From Nemertoderma westbladi (lineage: Eukaryota > Xenacoelomorpha > Nemertodermatida > Nemertodermatidae), in the NCBI GenBank assembly GCA_032718475.1, contig JAUCBJ010007581.1, positions 1 to 40,432 of the forward strand: DNA of 40,432 nucleotides, in the 5' to 3' direction. How positions within the stretch are numbered: the stretch's first letter is position 1; each line of letters begins with the position of its first letter. Shown in pieces: positions 1 to 10,839 of this stretch. Below the pieces are notes generated by a model. The model did no database searches, had not been told where the DNA came from, and saw only the letters and a program-made list of their open reading frames with translations. The position numbers were made by a program, and so were the translations under genes.

Positions 1-16
1 AAAATATCATGCTGCA

Positions 17-131
17 CAACGGACTAATATTACATACAGTATAACAGACTAATATTGCATACTGCATAATGGACTAATATTGCATACTGCATAATGGACT
101 AATATTGCATACTGCATAATGGACTAATACT
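17..131. repeat. 25-bp tandem repeat
   Basis: About four and a half copies of a 25-base unit built around GGACTAATATTGCATACTGC. The first copy is diverged (TACAG, AACAG) and the next three are nearly identical. No coding potential is seen. It lies just downstream of the minus-strand pseudogene that follows and stops abruptly at about 131. Confidence 0.85.
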
Positions 132-251
132 GTGGATACAGCGCCATATACCGTAACAGCTTGCTTCTCAATACAATGAGCATCATAAGAATCCTGATCC
201 AAATCTGCAATTGAAGTTTCTTTAATGTGACACAAGAGGGTCAATGAAATC

Positions 252-1463
252 CTAGGTTATATTCGGAGCGAAATATTTTCTTAAACGTAGCTGCAGAGGC
301 AATATTTTCTTTCCCAAGGTGTGGTAAAGATCTAAAAGGTTCTTTAATTCCTTAGGCAAGTTTTTCTTCACTGATGATGTACGCACATAATGTGGTTCCA
401 TGGCAGGGAGCTTATTGATAAAATCGTATAACAACTTTTTCTTAGATGGATCAACTTTTGCGCCTAGATTTCTTTGATGGGTAAACCAGCCGATGTTCTA
501 TTCTCCAGTAAGTACCTCACTTCGTTATCATTAATATCCAATGTTGCTAAAAAAAATAACGATTTGCAAACTCGGACCTTTTTGTCATTCTGGAGCAGGT
601 AAAATACCCTTGACTGAGATTTGCCAACTTGCAGAGATGTCTTTGTAGCGATCGGTTTAACATAAATAATTGAATTCAAAAAATGATGGCGAGAATCCCG
701 ATTAGTTAGGTCAACCCAATACATCTGAAACATTTTGGTTTGCTCATCAACCGCAGCACATATTTCCACAATTAGCTTTGCAGTTGACAGGTTTCATTGT
801 ATAGGCTTATTTTTTTCTACCAGACAATGAAAAGTATTGCTTTCCCTGCTTTATAGCCTGCGATCTGATCTTTCTGTCTGCGGATTTGGGTTTTAGAGGT
901 TTCTTTTTCCTCGGATTAGGTGCACCAACAGATGACATACAAGCCTGATTTACTTCAGTACCCATAACATCTGGAGAATTAGTAGCACCGTAGCTAGATA
1001 AATTTCCATCAACATCAACTTCAGTTGGCAATACTTCATCACACTGGATTATTCCAATATAACTGCCATTGTCGCCATTTTCTGAGTCCGATGCATCCGC
1101 TTCAATAGGAATCCAATCCGGATCATCAACCAGCTCAATAGCACCATTTCTAGATATTCCCTCAACAACATCAACTTCTGTTAGCACTTCTTCATTATGG
1201 ATTATTCTAACACAACTAGGCCTACCATCTTCAGTGTTGTCTGTTGCTTCACTAGGAATCCAATCTGCATCACTATCATATCTGGCTAGAGTATTTAATT
1301 GAAGTTGGTCTTCCATAAATTCCAACTCAATGTGGTCGTTACTCCTACCAGTAATTTCATCCCTTGTTAATTTACCCCAGAGATGAATATCACGATTTTC
1401 AAGTGTAATGACATGTGAATCAGATACATTTTCAGTTGTTACTATATTTTTCAGTTTAGCTGT
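252..1463 (-). pseudogene. Degenerate transposon-associated gene (N-terminal and central parts)
   Basis: Three minus-strand open segments (1463-807, 769-464, 434-252) read as successive parts of one protein. The first is acidic, extends upstream to about 1463 without an obvious ATG (a Met codon lies at 1314-1316), holds an internal duplication, and ends in a Lys/Arg-rich stretch. The second contains KKVRVCKSLFFLATL and a YW...RDSRHHF region. The third contains FINKLPAMEPHYVR. From memory, this order (basic region, Cys-rich spacer, VRVCK-x-FF, then a HYxR segment) is typical of a multicopy transposase-like family common in insects and cnidarians, whose catalytic part lies further downstream. 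The frames are offset near 770-806 and 435-463, each by about one base, and a stop follows GRKK at 807. I infer a dead copy lacking its C-terminal part. The family assignment is from recall only. Confidence 0.45.
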
Positions 1464-1567
1464 TCAGATTCTTCAGAACCACTAACTAGACCACTGCTGT
1501 CTGGGACCGAATGGACAGAACCGACAGCAGAAAACTGCCACTACTACTACTACTAGGATCGGCATTT

Positions 1568-2287
1568 TTAAGAATGCTGTGCCGGCTTGTCAACAAAATT
1601 GCACCGCCACAACTCCCTATCACCCATGACATTTGCTAGATCATCCGCATCTTTAAGGCCAGTGTCCTTTAAGATGCGTCTCAAGAAAGTCATGGGCTGT
1701 CCACCATGCTTATTCACTCCATGAGGCTGCCATAGTACAAGATTATGCACTGGCTGGTCCTCACGGCGAAAGCAATGTCCTGCATAGCGGAGGCGATTTT
1801 GTTCTAGTGTCAAGCTTGGGGGAACCAATTAGACACCTCCAATGTTATATAGTGTCTGGTTGGAGATGTGTGCATTGTACTTGACACAATGAACCCGGCG
1901 TAGCATTCTTGTGAATGTGCCATCCAGAGATTTGGTGTCCTCAGCAGTTAGAGCCCAGCATGGACTCCCGTAGAGGAGTACTGGAACTACTGCTGCTCTA
2001 AATAATCGGACCTTAAGTTTCCGATTAATTCTCGGTGACTTCCAAATCCTGGAAAGCCTATTCAAGGCTGCCCATGCCTTGAATGGCAGAAAACTGCCAA
2101 CTGACAACTGCGATTCAAACTCCAGCTCCCATCCTGCACTAATCGCTGCCTTGATCATGTTGTGTTCAACATGACCAATGTCTGTGGTTAACAAATATTT
2201 GTCAGCTAAGGATTGGTCATCCTTCATGGCAATCAACATGATGGGCATGGGGCATCCATCCATAATAAGGAAACCCACTTTCGACAT
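1568..2287 (-). pseudogene. LINE (non-LTR retrotransposon) reverse transcriptase, C-terminal fragment
   Basis: Two minus-strand open segments share one frame and are separated only by an in-frame TAA at 1829-1831. Together they give a basic region (LNRLSRIWKSPRI), then KLKVRLFRAAVVPVLLYGSP with CWAL, then RMLRRVHCVKYNAHISNQTL and RLRYAGHCFRRED. This succession (alpha-helical thumb region, LLYGSxxW, LRR-W-like, RxRWxGHxxR) is the usual C-terminal end of non-LTR reverse transcriptases. The catalytic palm, with its FADD motif, is absent upstream of 2287, where the similarity ends, so the copy is 5'-truncated, as LINE copies usually are. The residues upstream of about 2110 look unrelated or degenerate. 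No poly-A tail is evident downstream. Confidence 0.75.
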
Positions 2288-3195
2288 TCAGCTTTGGTGT
2301 CGATATCTGCAAACTAAATAATATAATAGTTGAAATATAAACGAATAGTAAAAAAACTATGTATATGTAAATGTATTACATCATGATATGTTACTATTTT
2401 GTTTCGATTTTGTTTGAATTTATTTTGATTACTATTAGGGTTGGGGGGTGGGGGTCAGGAATAAACGTTGTGTAACGCTGAAATATGTACAGGAAATAAT
2501 AATTAAAATAATATAATTAATAATGATATATTAATAATATTGTACGTAAATATAATAAAATCAGTAATTAATATATTAGCCTAATAAATTTTCTAAAATA
2601 GTACTGCCCCTTTGCCTTCTAAAATAATTTGAGAATATATTTGCGTTTTATTTTTCATGGCGACTCCACAATGAAAAATGTAGTAAAACATCCAATACCA
2701 ATTAACCTGCTATAATGGATGCCTTAAAAATATGCAAAAAATTGATTATTATCGCAATTGCAGCTAGACGCACCCTTCTACATGCACAAGTGAGTGCATC
2801 GTAGTGAAGGCCTGAAGGTTGATCAAGAATTGAATGGACATAATTGAATTAGCTAAATAAATAAAATAATTGTTGAAGTATTATTATCAGAATCTTTATT
2901 ATCCACTATTTCTAAAATATACTAAATGAAAAATCATTCAAACCTTACAATAGACACAATCTAAAATTTAAAAAATTGTTACCACAACTAAATAAAATTT
3001 AAAAATACTATAAAGGCATAACAAATTTAGTACTTAAAAACAGTAGAGTATTGCAATGCATAGAAAAGCACTTAGTTTAGACTCAAATGATCGCCACGGT
3101 TAAAGTTTAAAAAATACTATGGATAAGGAATAACTAATTTAGTACTTAACAATAACAGTAATAATAACCTAATAACAGCAATTACGTATGTGTTA
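2288..3195. other. AT-rich non-coding stretch
   Basis: No ORF of note on either strand. The sequence is AT-rich, with short imperfect direct repeats (for example AATTTAGTACTTAA near 3024 and 3137) and a GGGTTGGGGGGTGGGGG tract at 2438-2454. I see no terminal repeats that would define an element. Confidence 0.6.
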
Positions 3196-3957
3196 CTAAG
3201 GGGATGTAAAGAGGAAATTTTTGAGTGGACCGATTTTCCAAGACAACTTGCGTTTTTTAAATAGCCCACAAAAAAATTTACCATTAGGAACCCAATAGTA
3301 ACATGTTTTAGTTACTACAAACCAGCTACCACCGAACTGGTTCTGAAGGCGAATATTCCCCTTGATCGCCCTTGGGAGACCCTCGGTATCGTAGGTCGCC
3401 ACGCTGCTGGTGAGCAATGACTCCATCACAAATATTTTCGTGAATGCCCGTGAAACGAAGGACTTCACATCTAGCTCCTCTAGCTCTGGGACAGAGATGT
3501 GGACCTTGAAGGCCCAAGCCGGCTGGTACGCGGTGGTCCAGTAGCTGCAGGTGAGATCGGTATGCACCAGAGCATTTTTAATCGTTAGTTTGACCGCTTT
3601 GTAGCCTTTCATAAATCCTTCCATCTTGAGTTGTACCTCCCCGGACTCCACTTCTTTATGGTCGGTTATAGTCTGTATGGGCCGCTTGCAAGGTTCATAG
3701 TCTAGGCCTAGTTGTTTGAGGTAATCCCGGTCGATGAAGGTTCCGTCCGACCCATTGTCCAGGAACTCGAGTGTTGTTAAGGATTTTCCGACCCCTTGGA
3801 TTCTTACCGGGATCACTTTGGCGAAGACCATATAGCACCGATTTATTAAATTGACCATGGCTGATATGCTGGTCACGTGTGATACGTCAGCGGTGGTCTT
3901 GAACGGATTGGTTTCTCTCCGCTGAATCGTCGGGGTACCCTTGGAGACGTGATTCAT
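3196..3957 (-). pseudogene. BEL/Pao-type retrotransposon pol fragment (retropepsin region)
   Basis: A 253-residue minus-strand frame. Residues about 45-80 read VIPVRIQGVGKSLTTLEFLD followed by NGSDGTFI, which matches the start of the retropepsin-like domain of BEL/Pao elements (DUF1758 type): beta strand, catalytic Asp (D67) with NG in place of the more usual S/TG, then a hydrophobic strand. A segment near residues 165-185 (SRAFTKIFVMESLLTS) suggests the linker toward the reverse transcriptase. After residue about 200 the sequence no longer resembles pol. No LTRs, tRNA primer site, gag or integrase are seen nearby. I infer an isolated fragment rather than a working element. Confidence 0.6.
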
Positions 3958-4245
3958 TTCTCTTCTCCGTTTGGATTCGATACGGAACGGTAGGGTGGTG
4001 AAATCGAAGTTTGCAGGAATGTGGAGGAGTGTATGATATCGTAGGTCGTTACAGTTTCAGGAAGTTCTGAACTTCTAATACTGGTAATTGGAATTTAACC
4101 TGTACCAGTAGTGGAAGTGGAAGTACTGGTAGTCGGAATTTGAATACCGGTACTGGTAGTAGGCCTACTGGAAGTTGGAATAGTACAACCAGGAATAGAT
4201 ACCGGCATTGTGGATTTAAGTGCATCAGGAACTCTAATAGGACCT
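3958..4245. other. GTA/CCGGTA-rich low-complexity DNA
   Basis: Repeated short words such as GTACCAGTAG, GTACTGGTAG, ACCGGTACTGG and TAGGCCTACTGG fill 4080-4205. It is cryptically simple rather than a clean tandem repeat, and is non-coding as far as I can see. Confidence 0.6.
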
Positions 4246-4320
4246 CATAGCATAGCATAGCATAGCATAGCATAGCATAGCATATCATAGCATAGCATAG
4301 CATAGCACAGCACAGCACAG
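4246..4320. repeat. (CATAG)n pentanucleotide microsatellite
   Basis: Fifteen pentamers: ten CATAG, one CATAT/CATAG variant pair in the middle, then CACAG at the 3' end. The even substitution at the 3' edge (three CACAG in a row) shows the normal decay of a microsatellite border. Confidence 0.95.
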
Positions 4321-5465
4321 TGACGAAGGAAAGATAACCATACGGATTTCAAATATATAATTTTAAAATTTTAATTTGGTTAGGAAATAGCTGAGTTATG
4401 GGCATTCGAATGTTGCATGTATTTGTTTTCGCTGCAGACATTTTATTATATTTAATTAATACGCGATATTCTAGAACATTTTCTTTATATATGAATAGCT
4501 GCGTGTACTAACAGTATTTTTATTATATTTGGAATCTACTTATGAGCTAGTACTGTTCCCATAACTATAGAATACATCGACTCCAGCGGAACGCCAATAT
4601 CTCAGATATTCCTTTTGATAAATTCCGAATTTATTACAAACTGTATTTAGTTTCTCTGCAATGTCATCTTCCCATCGTTACCAACGAACCTCTTTATAAA
4701 GGTTAAAATTTCAACAGAGATACCTATTTAAAGCGCTTGTATGTAATGATTGAAAGCGAAAATACAATTCTGACTCCCCGACTAAAGAGGGGGAGGTGGA
4801 ACGATCTTGAGAGACAGGGAGGAGGTAACTTGAAGCACGTCGCACATCTCCATATTAGCGAGTTAATATCTTGACACGAAAATTATCAATTCATTTATTT
4901 AATTAATTTATTAACCTAAACAATATACGAAATTTATGGATATTGAAATACACCTTACGTAGGGGCCGTTCACAAATGATGTAACGATATTTTTGACGAT
5001 ATTTGACACCAATCTGTCACCAATTTTATAACCCTTTTATATTTTATAAAGTCACGTCACAAAAATATCCTGTATGTATAGTTAATAAAAAATGTCAAAT
5101 TTGAAATTTAATGCTACTGTAGTTCTGGTACCGGTATTTACTACTACTACTACTACAGTACTAATACTACTAAGTCGAGCGAACTCGGACAGTGGAAATG
5201 AGATCCTTCCAGGCTTCCCGATTCTCCATAGTTGTCGCAATTTCGTTTCTCCCAAGTTCAGTATCCCTTTCAAGTTGATCTATTTATGTTATGGCCGGTC
5301 GATATATTATAATATATTAATATATTTATAATATATTAAAATTAATAATATATTAAAATTAATAATATTAATCATATCGGTAATATATTAATCAATAGTC
5401 TTTCAGAAATTTATAAATATATTTTTTAGAAAACATTACTTACTTAACTAAATATAGAATAATAA
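4321..5465. other. Non-coding; possible MITE end at about 4960 and AT-rich palindromes
   Basis: No convincing gene. At 4960-4987 the words GGGGCCGTTCACAAATGATG and TAACG resemble a terminal sequence I recall from short inverted-repeat elements of insects and other invertebrates (GGGGCCGTTCATAAATTACG-like), but I cannot find its inverted partner. From 5110 to 5170 there is a GGTACCGG plus (TAC)n tract. From 5300 to 5400 there are AT-only palindromic words (AATATATTAATATATT). Confidence 0.4.
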
Positions 5466-5570
5466 CTGGAACACAATTCAATTAAATCACATCAATTCAA
5501 CAGAATATACAAATAAATATTCAAAGATAATGAATAGGGTTAGCTTACAATAATGATGCTTCAATAATTA
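5466..5570 (+). repeat. Direct repeat, copy 1 (about 100 bp)
   Basis: The sequence from CTGGAACACAATTCAATTAA to GGGTTAG...TGATGCT recurs in the same orientation at 6388-6487, about 920 bp away. It differs by small indels (an extra TTA) and a few substitutions. It could mark the ends of a decayed element or a tandem duplication of host DNA. Confidence 0.8.
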
Positions 5571-6387
5571 TTAGCTGAACATCTGACTTGGTTTCCTGTC
5601 ACCGTTCCATATCTTGTGTTACATATGAATGTAAGTATAGGAACGAACCCCCTGTGTATCCAATACAGAACCCCGAGGTTTACTGACCTAGTCTGTAACC
5701 AATCCACTGATCGCTGAAATTAATGCTAAATATATCCCTTATAAGGATATAAATAGCTGAACTGGTGTTTTTGAGTGCAGAATGGAGAGCAATTGTCCAA
5801 ACAGAGTTGATAGTTTAGTAACACAGACGGACGTACAATGACATAGGGTTGTCGGGTAACTTTAGGGAAACCACAACCAGCCACATTGGGACCGAGATAA
5901 TTAGAATAGATTAGATAAACATATAACATTATAGCAGTTCTGAATGGGAACCAACTCCATTACACTCATTGTAAACCAATGTTTTATTGGTTAAAGAACC
6001 GATTGGTTAATAATATAACCAATGGGAATATCTGAGTAATAATTAAAACTTTTTATTAGTGGATGGTCCAGGTTTGTGTCTACCAAAGGGACGTAGCAGA
6101 TACACAGGTATTACTCGAATACTCACAATACAGATAATATGGGAATAAAATCGAACAAAAACTAATTAAAATGGTAACCAATTGAGGGAATTTTATATCA
6201 TTTATGTATTTACATCTGATATAAATTAATTATTTTAGATCTAATTTTAGCGAAAATTGCGAGCTCTCCCTATGCAAAATGCTAATTAAATCTTTGTTAT
6301 TATTTATAATATAAATAAAGTTAGAAAATTACCATAATATAAATTATTACATAAACCTATTTATAATACTGGCCCTAAACATCAATA
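5571..6387. other. Non-coding sequence between the direct repeats
   Basis: AT-rich, with no coding signature. It holds a cluster of CCAAT/ATTGG words at 5978-6030 (CCAATGTTTTATTGG palindrome, GATTGG, ACCAATGG). I see no tRNA primer-binding site or polypurine tract that would make the flanking repeats LTRs. Confidence 0.5.
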
Positions 6388-6487
6388 CTGGAACACAATT
6401 CAATTAAATCACATCAATTCAACAGAATTTATACAAATAAATATTAAAAAGTAATGAATAGGGTTAGTTCACAATGATGATGCTGCA
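6388..6487 (+). repeat. Direct repeat, copy 2 (about 100 bp)
   Basis: Partner of the repeat at 5466-5570; it ends in the same GGGTTAG...ATGATGCTGCAAT region. Sequence similarity stops at the same place in both copies, which argues for a discrete duplicated module. Confidence 0.8.
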
Positions 6488-6780
6488 ATGTCACATACAA
6501 TAATAAGTTCGAACTTTTGTCTATATTATTGAATGTTATAAATATTTTAATGTTTTCTTACCTCTAAGTTTTCTAAACACATAAGCTCTGTTTAGTGGCC
6601 GTATGGCCGATATGTGTAGGGTAGTAATCTTGGCTACGTCGTTCGCATTCATGACTGCTTTAGTCCAGCCAAATACTCTCCAGCCACCGTTATAATCTTG
6701 GATAGAATCTTCTAGATGACCTCGTAAATTTTCATCAGTTATCGTTTGGAACTTTGACTAATTTTTGAAATAAAAATAAT
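6488..6780. other. Non-coding spacer
   Basis: No ORF or repeat that I can place. Unremarkable AT-rich sequence. Confidence 0.5.
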
Positions 6781-7035
6781 TATTAATGTGGGGCGAGCCA
6801 CGAAGTGAGTGAGCCTTGCGTAGTGGTACCATTAATCAACCTGTCGTTCTGTCGTTCTGTCTCGTTTTTTTTTTCAGTATTTTATTTTAAACGTTAATAA
6901 CTCGGCCAATCCTTCTTGAAATCTATTCAAACTTGATACACATGTTGTTTGGCAAAAGTTTGAAAATTTTCCAAGTAGATAGGCAAGCGTGGGGCCTTCG
7001 TGCAGCATCAGTGTTATTGCAGTTATAATAAATTT
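6781..7035 (+). mobile_element. Candidate small rolling-circle (HINE-like) repeat, second type
   Basis: Order of parts: a GC-rich start (GGGGCGAGCCACGAAGTGAG), a pyrimidine microsatellite (CTGTCGTTCTGTCGTTCTGT), then TAACTCGGCCAATCCTTCTT, a GAAATCTATTCAAACTTGAT segment and a CACATG. This repeats the plan seen in the 12.8-39.5 kb array: hairpin-like start, CTGT/CTGA microsatellite, then a conserved 'aactc...gaaat...gat...cac' block. I cannot locate a convincing 3' hairpin with CTAG, so the end is uncertain. Confidence 0.35.
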
Positions 7036-7646
7036 ATTTATCCAAATTTAAAACGCATTAAATTATTATTACTATAGAATATAAGAAATTTTGCAATTCT
7101 GCATGTACCATGTGTACCGGTACTCTCAGGCTGTACTCATTCCCTGAATCGAGAATCCTGCAATCAGTCAATACTGCAATACTGGTCAGCCGGTACCATA
7201 CACTGCAGACATACCATATCATGTAATCTAATTAAACATCGCTCCGCCAACCCTTGCGGTGATTATAGTTGAGGCCTAATTAGCCCAGTACCGGCACCGG
7301 TAATAATAATATAATACAGTAATAGTTTAGATAGTTACCGCTAATCATTCAGTCATTGGCACGGTACACCGTATTGCTGTACTGCCGTTGTAGTGCGCAC
7401 CGTAGGTACCACCCTACTACCGGTACCGGCTGACCGCGTGACCGGTGGCAACAAGCACGTCAACACTTGCACAGCAACAGCACTACCGGCGATACACAGG
7501 TTTGAATTTATGTAGAGTTTGCTCAACAGTACAGATATAAAATAGTTATCTGAATTATATATATTACTATTGACAAGTATTGAAATATATACCGTTATTC
7601 GTGTTATCAGTATTTGCAACATCTGACATTGAAGAGGTGAGAGAAG
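7036..7646. other. Non-coding, rich in GTACCGG words
   Basis: Contains GTACCGGTACTC (7117), AGCCGGTACC (7187), GTACCGGCACCGGTAA (7289) and ACCGGTACCGGC (7420). It could serve as the 5' region of the small ORF that follows, but I see no clear promoter element. Confidence 0.4.
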
Positions 7647-7925
7647 ATGAATACCGGCACTCAACAAAACCAAAGCTTATCACAGGTCGGTATGGTTACC
7701 TCGAAACCGGCGCGACTGTCCACTCGAATACAACTTCAAAACACAAACGCCAACAATAAACTGAAAGCGAATCGAACGTCTTCAGAAGAATCTGTCATTG
7801 GGACGAAGAAAAGGAAGCCGAAACCACGGGAATGGACCACAGCTAAGATTGAATGCTACCATTGTCAGAGTTCCTGGACCGAAATTGAAACACCAATTGC
7901 CGATGGGCTTGATCTCTCAAATTAA
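7647..7925 (+). CDS. Hypothetical protein, basic, half of a possible zinc finger
   Basis: A 92-residue ATG-initiated frame. Residues 1-50 are polar and Ser/Thr/Asn-rich, followed by a basic patch (GTKKRKPKPREW) and IECYHCQSSW. The frame stops with TAA at 7923-7925. The same frame continues past the stop with an LCGVC motif, so CxxC...CxxC would be completed only by reading through or by an intron. I infer the start of a zinc-finger protein from a transposon or retroelement, probably inactivated. I do not recognise the family. An alternative is a chance ORF, although the basic and Cys-rich composition argues mildly against that. Confidence 0.35.
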   Translation: MNTGTQQNQSLSQVGMVTSKPARLSTRIQLQNTNANNKLKANRTSSEESVIGTKKRKPKPREWTTAKIECYHCQSSWTEIETPIADGLDLSN

Positions 7926-8674
7926 AACTTCCTCTGCGGGGTTTGCGCGCAGTAAAGGTTGAAAGTCTGGAAGCTGGCATCCCTAGGTATTATTATTATA
8001 AAGAGCGTCAGCCTGCGTTTAATAAATATATTTTAATACAAAACAGGTCGAACGCAAAGAGGCTTATAATAAAGACGAGTACTGCATTGATTATATTCCT
8101 ATAAACCACCTGGCTTTGCATATTGAACATGCGTTTGAAAATAAGTTCGTGCTACCCTTCTGTGGGTGGTAGATGTCGCTGTTATGTATTGGTGGGTGGG
8201 GGGAGGGGGGGTGCAGATTAAAAGGGGTGAACACGTACTGTCCCCCTTTCTTTGATTAATTGGTGGTGTGGGTTAATCTCTCATAACCTGATTTTGTGAT
8301 ACAGTCGCACAACTTTTAATTTGTATCTCATAACTGGGCCTCGTGCTGCGCGAAGGCTCCACGAACGTGTAATACTTGAGTGAGTACTGACTCTTATTTA
8401 CAGAGTCTTGATATACAGTAATATATGTAGCAGATGTGTGGCAGATGTGCATCATAATTTTAAGTCACCAACGACAAATACAATATTGGCTAAACCTTCC
8501 CTCAATACTAAAGTATGGATTGGATTGTAGTTATTAATATAAAGATAAATGTTAAGTTACTAAAATCATTATCAAATTCTAATCTACTCAAACACAGACA
8601 CCCCTATACACTAAAATAGGAATACAAGCTTTGTATAATTATAATTTTTTTTAATTATTTAAAATCACATGTAA
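7926..8674. other. Non-coding; contains a G-quadruplex-like tract
   Basis: At 8191-8211 there is GGTGGGTGGGGGGAGGGGGG followed by G, with enough G runs for a quadruplex on the plus strand. The remainder is AT-rich with no ORF that I trust. Confidence 0.55.
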
Positions 8675-8998
8675 TTAAGGGGAGCAGGCAGTGAAAAAAG
8701 AATTTTCTGACCAAAATTTTTTTATTGAATTTTCTAGTTCAAAATTTTATTAGCTATTCAAAAAATTAAGTCCTAATTAAATAGAATCAAGCATTCAAAA
8801 GTTATGAACATTTGAGTGAAGTGCATTCCTGACATTTTTTTTTCGAAAAAAAATGTAACAAAATTAACATGATGTAATCCTAAATATTATTCGTCTTTAA
8901 TAATTTTTTTTTCTGGAACATTTTTTAAATGTATTAATAGCCACGTAATAGCACATTAATAATTAATTAATTATTTTAATTAATAATTAATTAATATT

Positions 8999-9094
8999 AT
9001 ATTAATATATTATTAATTATATAATATAATATTAATATATTATTAATTATATAATATAATATTAATATATTATTAATTATATAATATAATATTA
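8999..9094. repeat. 30-bp AT-only tandem repeat
   Basis: Three copies of ATTAATATATTATTAATTAT plus ATAATATAAT, preceded by related TTAATTAATTATTTTAATTA words. It forms the downstream edge of the Mutator-type reading frame and supplies its last hydrophobic residues (LLIIIINIILYN), which are therefore not genuine protein sequence. Confidence 0.9.
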
Positions 9095-9672
9095 ATTATA
9101 ATTATTAATAATGCAATCGGTTTAGCAGCTTCAAGTAATGATTTTGTGTGTTCAATAAATTTTTGTGGAGGTTGTGGCAGTCCCATTATGCTGCATAAAG
9201 TGTTACCTCCTTCAAATCCCACACCAATACAACGCAAACCATACACTAAACGCAAATTAATTTCATATTGATTATCCACTAATGGCGATGTATAAAATCT
9301 TTTCAGACTGGTACAATTATCGCAATGTAGTTTCAATTTGGAAGATAAACCCCTGCCACAGGCGTCTTCATCAATTACTACAACTCCACCACAAGACTTA
9401 CAACATGTATATTCCGATAACACACAATTCAAAATATCCAAATCTAAAACAATAAACCCCAGCCTGCCGGAACTTTCATCGACCAACCCACTTCGGTTTA
9501 GTTTCTTAGTTGAAGCCGATATTTCTTTTACGGGTTTAGTAGGCCTATCATGAATTTGAACAGTACCGGTACTTTGTTTTTCAACCGGTGGTGTAGTACA
9601 GGTACTTACGGGGATAGGAATAGATTTGGCAATAACATTCGAACTAAATCGATTACCATGGTAGGAACGCTT
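9073..9672 (-). pseudogene. Mutator-like (MULE) transposase N-terminal fragment
   Basis: The frame opens after a TGA at 9673-9675 with KRSYHGNRFSS, runs through a Pro/Thr-rich linker, then gives a compact domain. Key parts are LDLDILN, EYTCCKSCGG, GLSSKLKLHCDNC, a YTS strand, YEINLRLVYGLRCIGVGFEG and a CSIMGLPQPPQKF end. The KR-x-HGNRF start, CC-x2-CGG plus C-x2-C pairs and 'R-x-IG-G-G...IM-LP-P' match the N-terminal 'Mutator' domain of animal MULE-type transposases, as I recall it. The downstream catalytic DDE region is absent: the frame runs into an AT-only tandem repeat. It sits inside the piggyBac element on the same strand as the piggyBac transposase, so it may be a captured fragment or a nested insertion. 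Cys28, 29, 32, 55 and 58 (counted from the VDESSG start) look like metal ligands. Confidence 0.6.
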
Positions 9673-9675
9673 TCA

Positions 9676-10839
9676 AATATCGCTTTTCGTCTTGTCATCT
9701 CGACGTTTCTTCACTCCACATGTAAAATATATACCAATGCAGCATAAAATAATGCATAAAACAGGTAAGAGCAGAGATAAAATGTCTAACTGTGACAGAA
9801 TGATCAGCTGATAATAGGCCTACCAAACTAGCTGTGCTTTTATTCAGATTATTGCTATAAAAATGTAAAAAGATGTAGTGTGCTATCAGTTTGAATTTCC
9901 CTCCAATTTGGTGCAGCCAATGACAGCGTCTTAACTGCTCAGCTGAATTTCAATGTAGATTTATTTTTAATTTTTCACATTTATCCCTCTCAGATTTGAA
10001 AATTTTGAAATTAATATTGGACTACATCCATCATAGCACAGTCAGATATAGTTACTTTAACAATTTTTATTATGTGGGTTGATTCGCCTGACTGAGATAA
10101 ATCCCAAACTATTTAGTTTTCCAAAAAAGACCGATTGGTGCTCGAGAAATAGCAGTTTAAAGATCAAAATTTTATGAATTTCGTTTTCAATTGAGTTTAT
10201 CTCAAAATGACATATCCATACACAAATGCCCCATTATTTCCAAAAGTTTTCGACCAAATTACTCAATATTTTGATTGAAGGTGTGGAATGACATGTCACA
10301 AACATTGAACTAGAATTTTGATATGAGCATTACTATTTTTAAATTATTAATAAACTTTTGAGCTGAATAGTGCTAAATTATTAACTATTATTAATAAGAT
10401 TAAAAAGTTAAGGAAGTTATTAATTTTTTTCAATAATTCTAGTTCAATGAGTTATATTAACCCATTATTTACCGCAACTAGAAGCTGGGTGATAATAATT
10501 TTTTTTTTTTCATTTTCTTAGGTTTTTGGTGGTAATCAAGAATAATTTGAAAAAAAAAAATTCGAAAAAATTAAACCCTTCCTATATTTTTTGACTGATC
10601 TCACATGATGCCACTGGTAAATAGCATATATAAAAATACCATGATTTACTGCTATTTTCATAGTTCAGAGATTAGTTCCATAGAGATTCAAGAATTAATG
10701 TTAAATATTAGATTTACCATATATTTATCATATATTTATCTATATATACCAAATTATTGAGTGTGGTAGGGAGCAAAACAGTGTAACAGGGTAACTTCAC
10801 ACTTTTCTACAATAAGTTCGTGGCCTCGACCCGCACCCT
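9676..10839. other. Non-coding interior of the piggyBac element
   Basis: AT-rich DNA with poly-T/poly-A runs at 10499-10520 and 10548-10570. Where the DDE domain of the transposase would be expected (downstream on the minus strand of 10840), all frames are full of stops and I recognise nothing. Confidence 0.6.

Noticed and set aside
4049-4318. 89-codon minus-strand ORF with MLCYA repeats
   Set aside because: It is produced by the CATAG microsatellite and adjacent low-complexity DNA; no protein signature.
4960-5090. MITE starting with GGGGCCGTTCACAAATGATG
   Set aside because: The terminal word resembles known short elements, but I found no inverted partner or target duplication, so it is only mentioned as a possibility.
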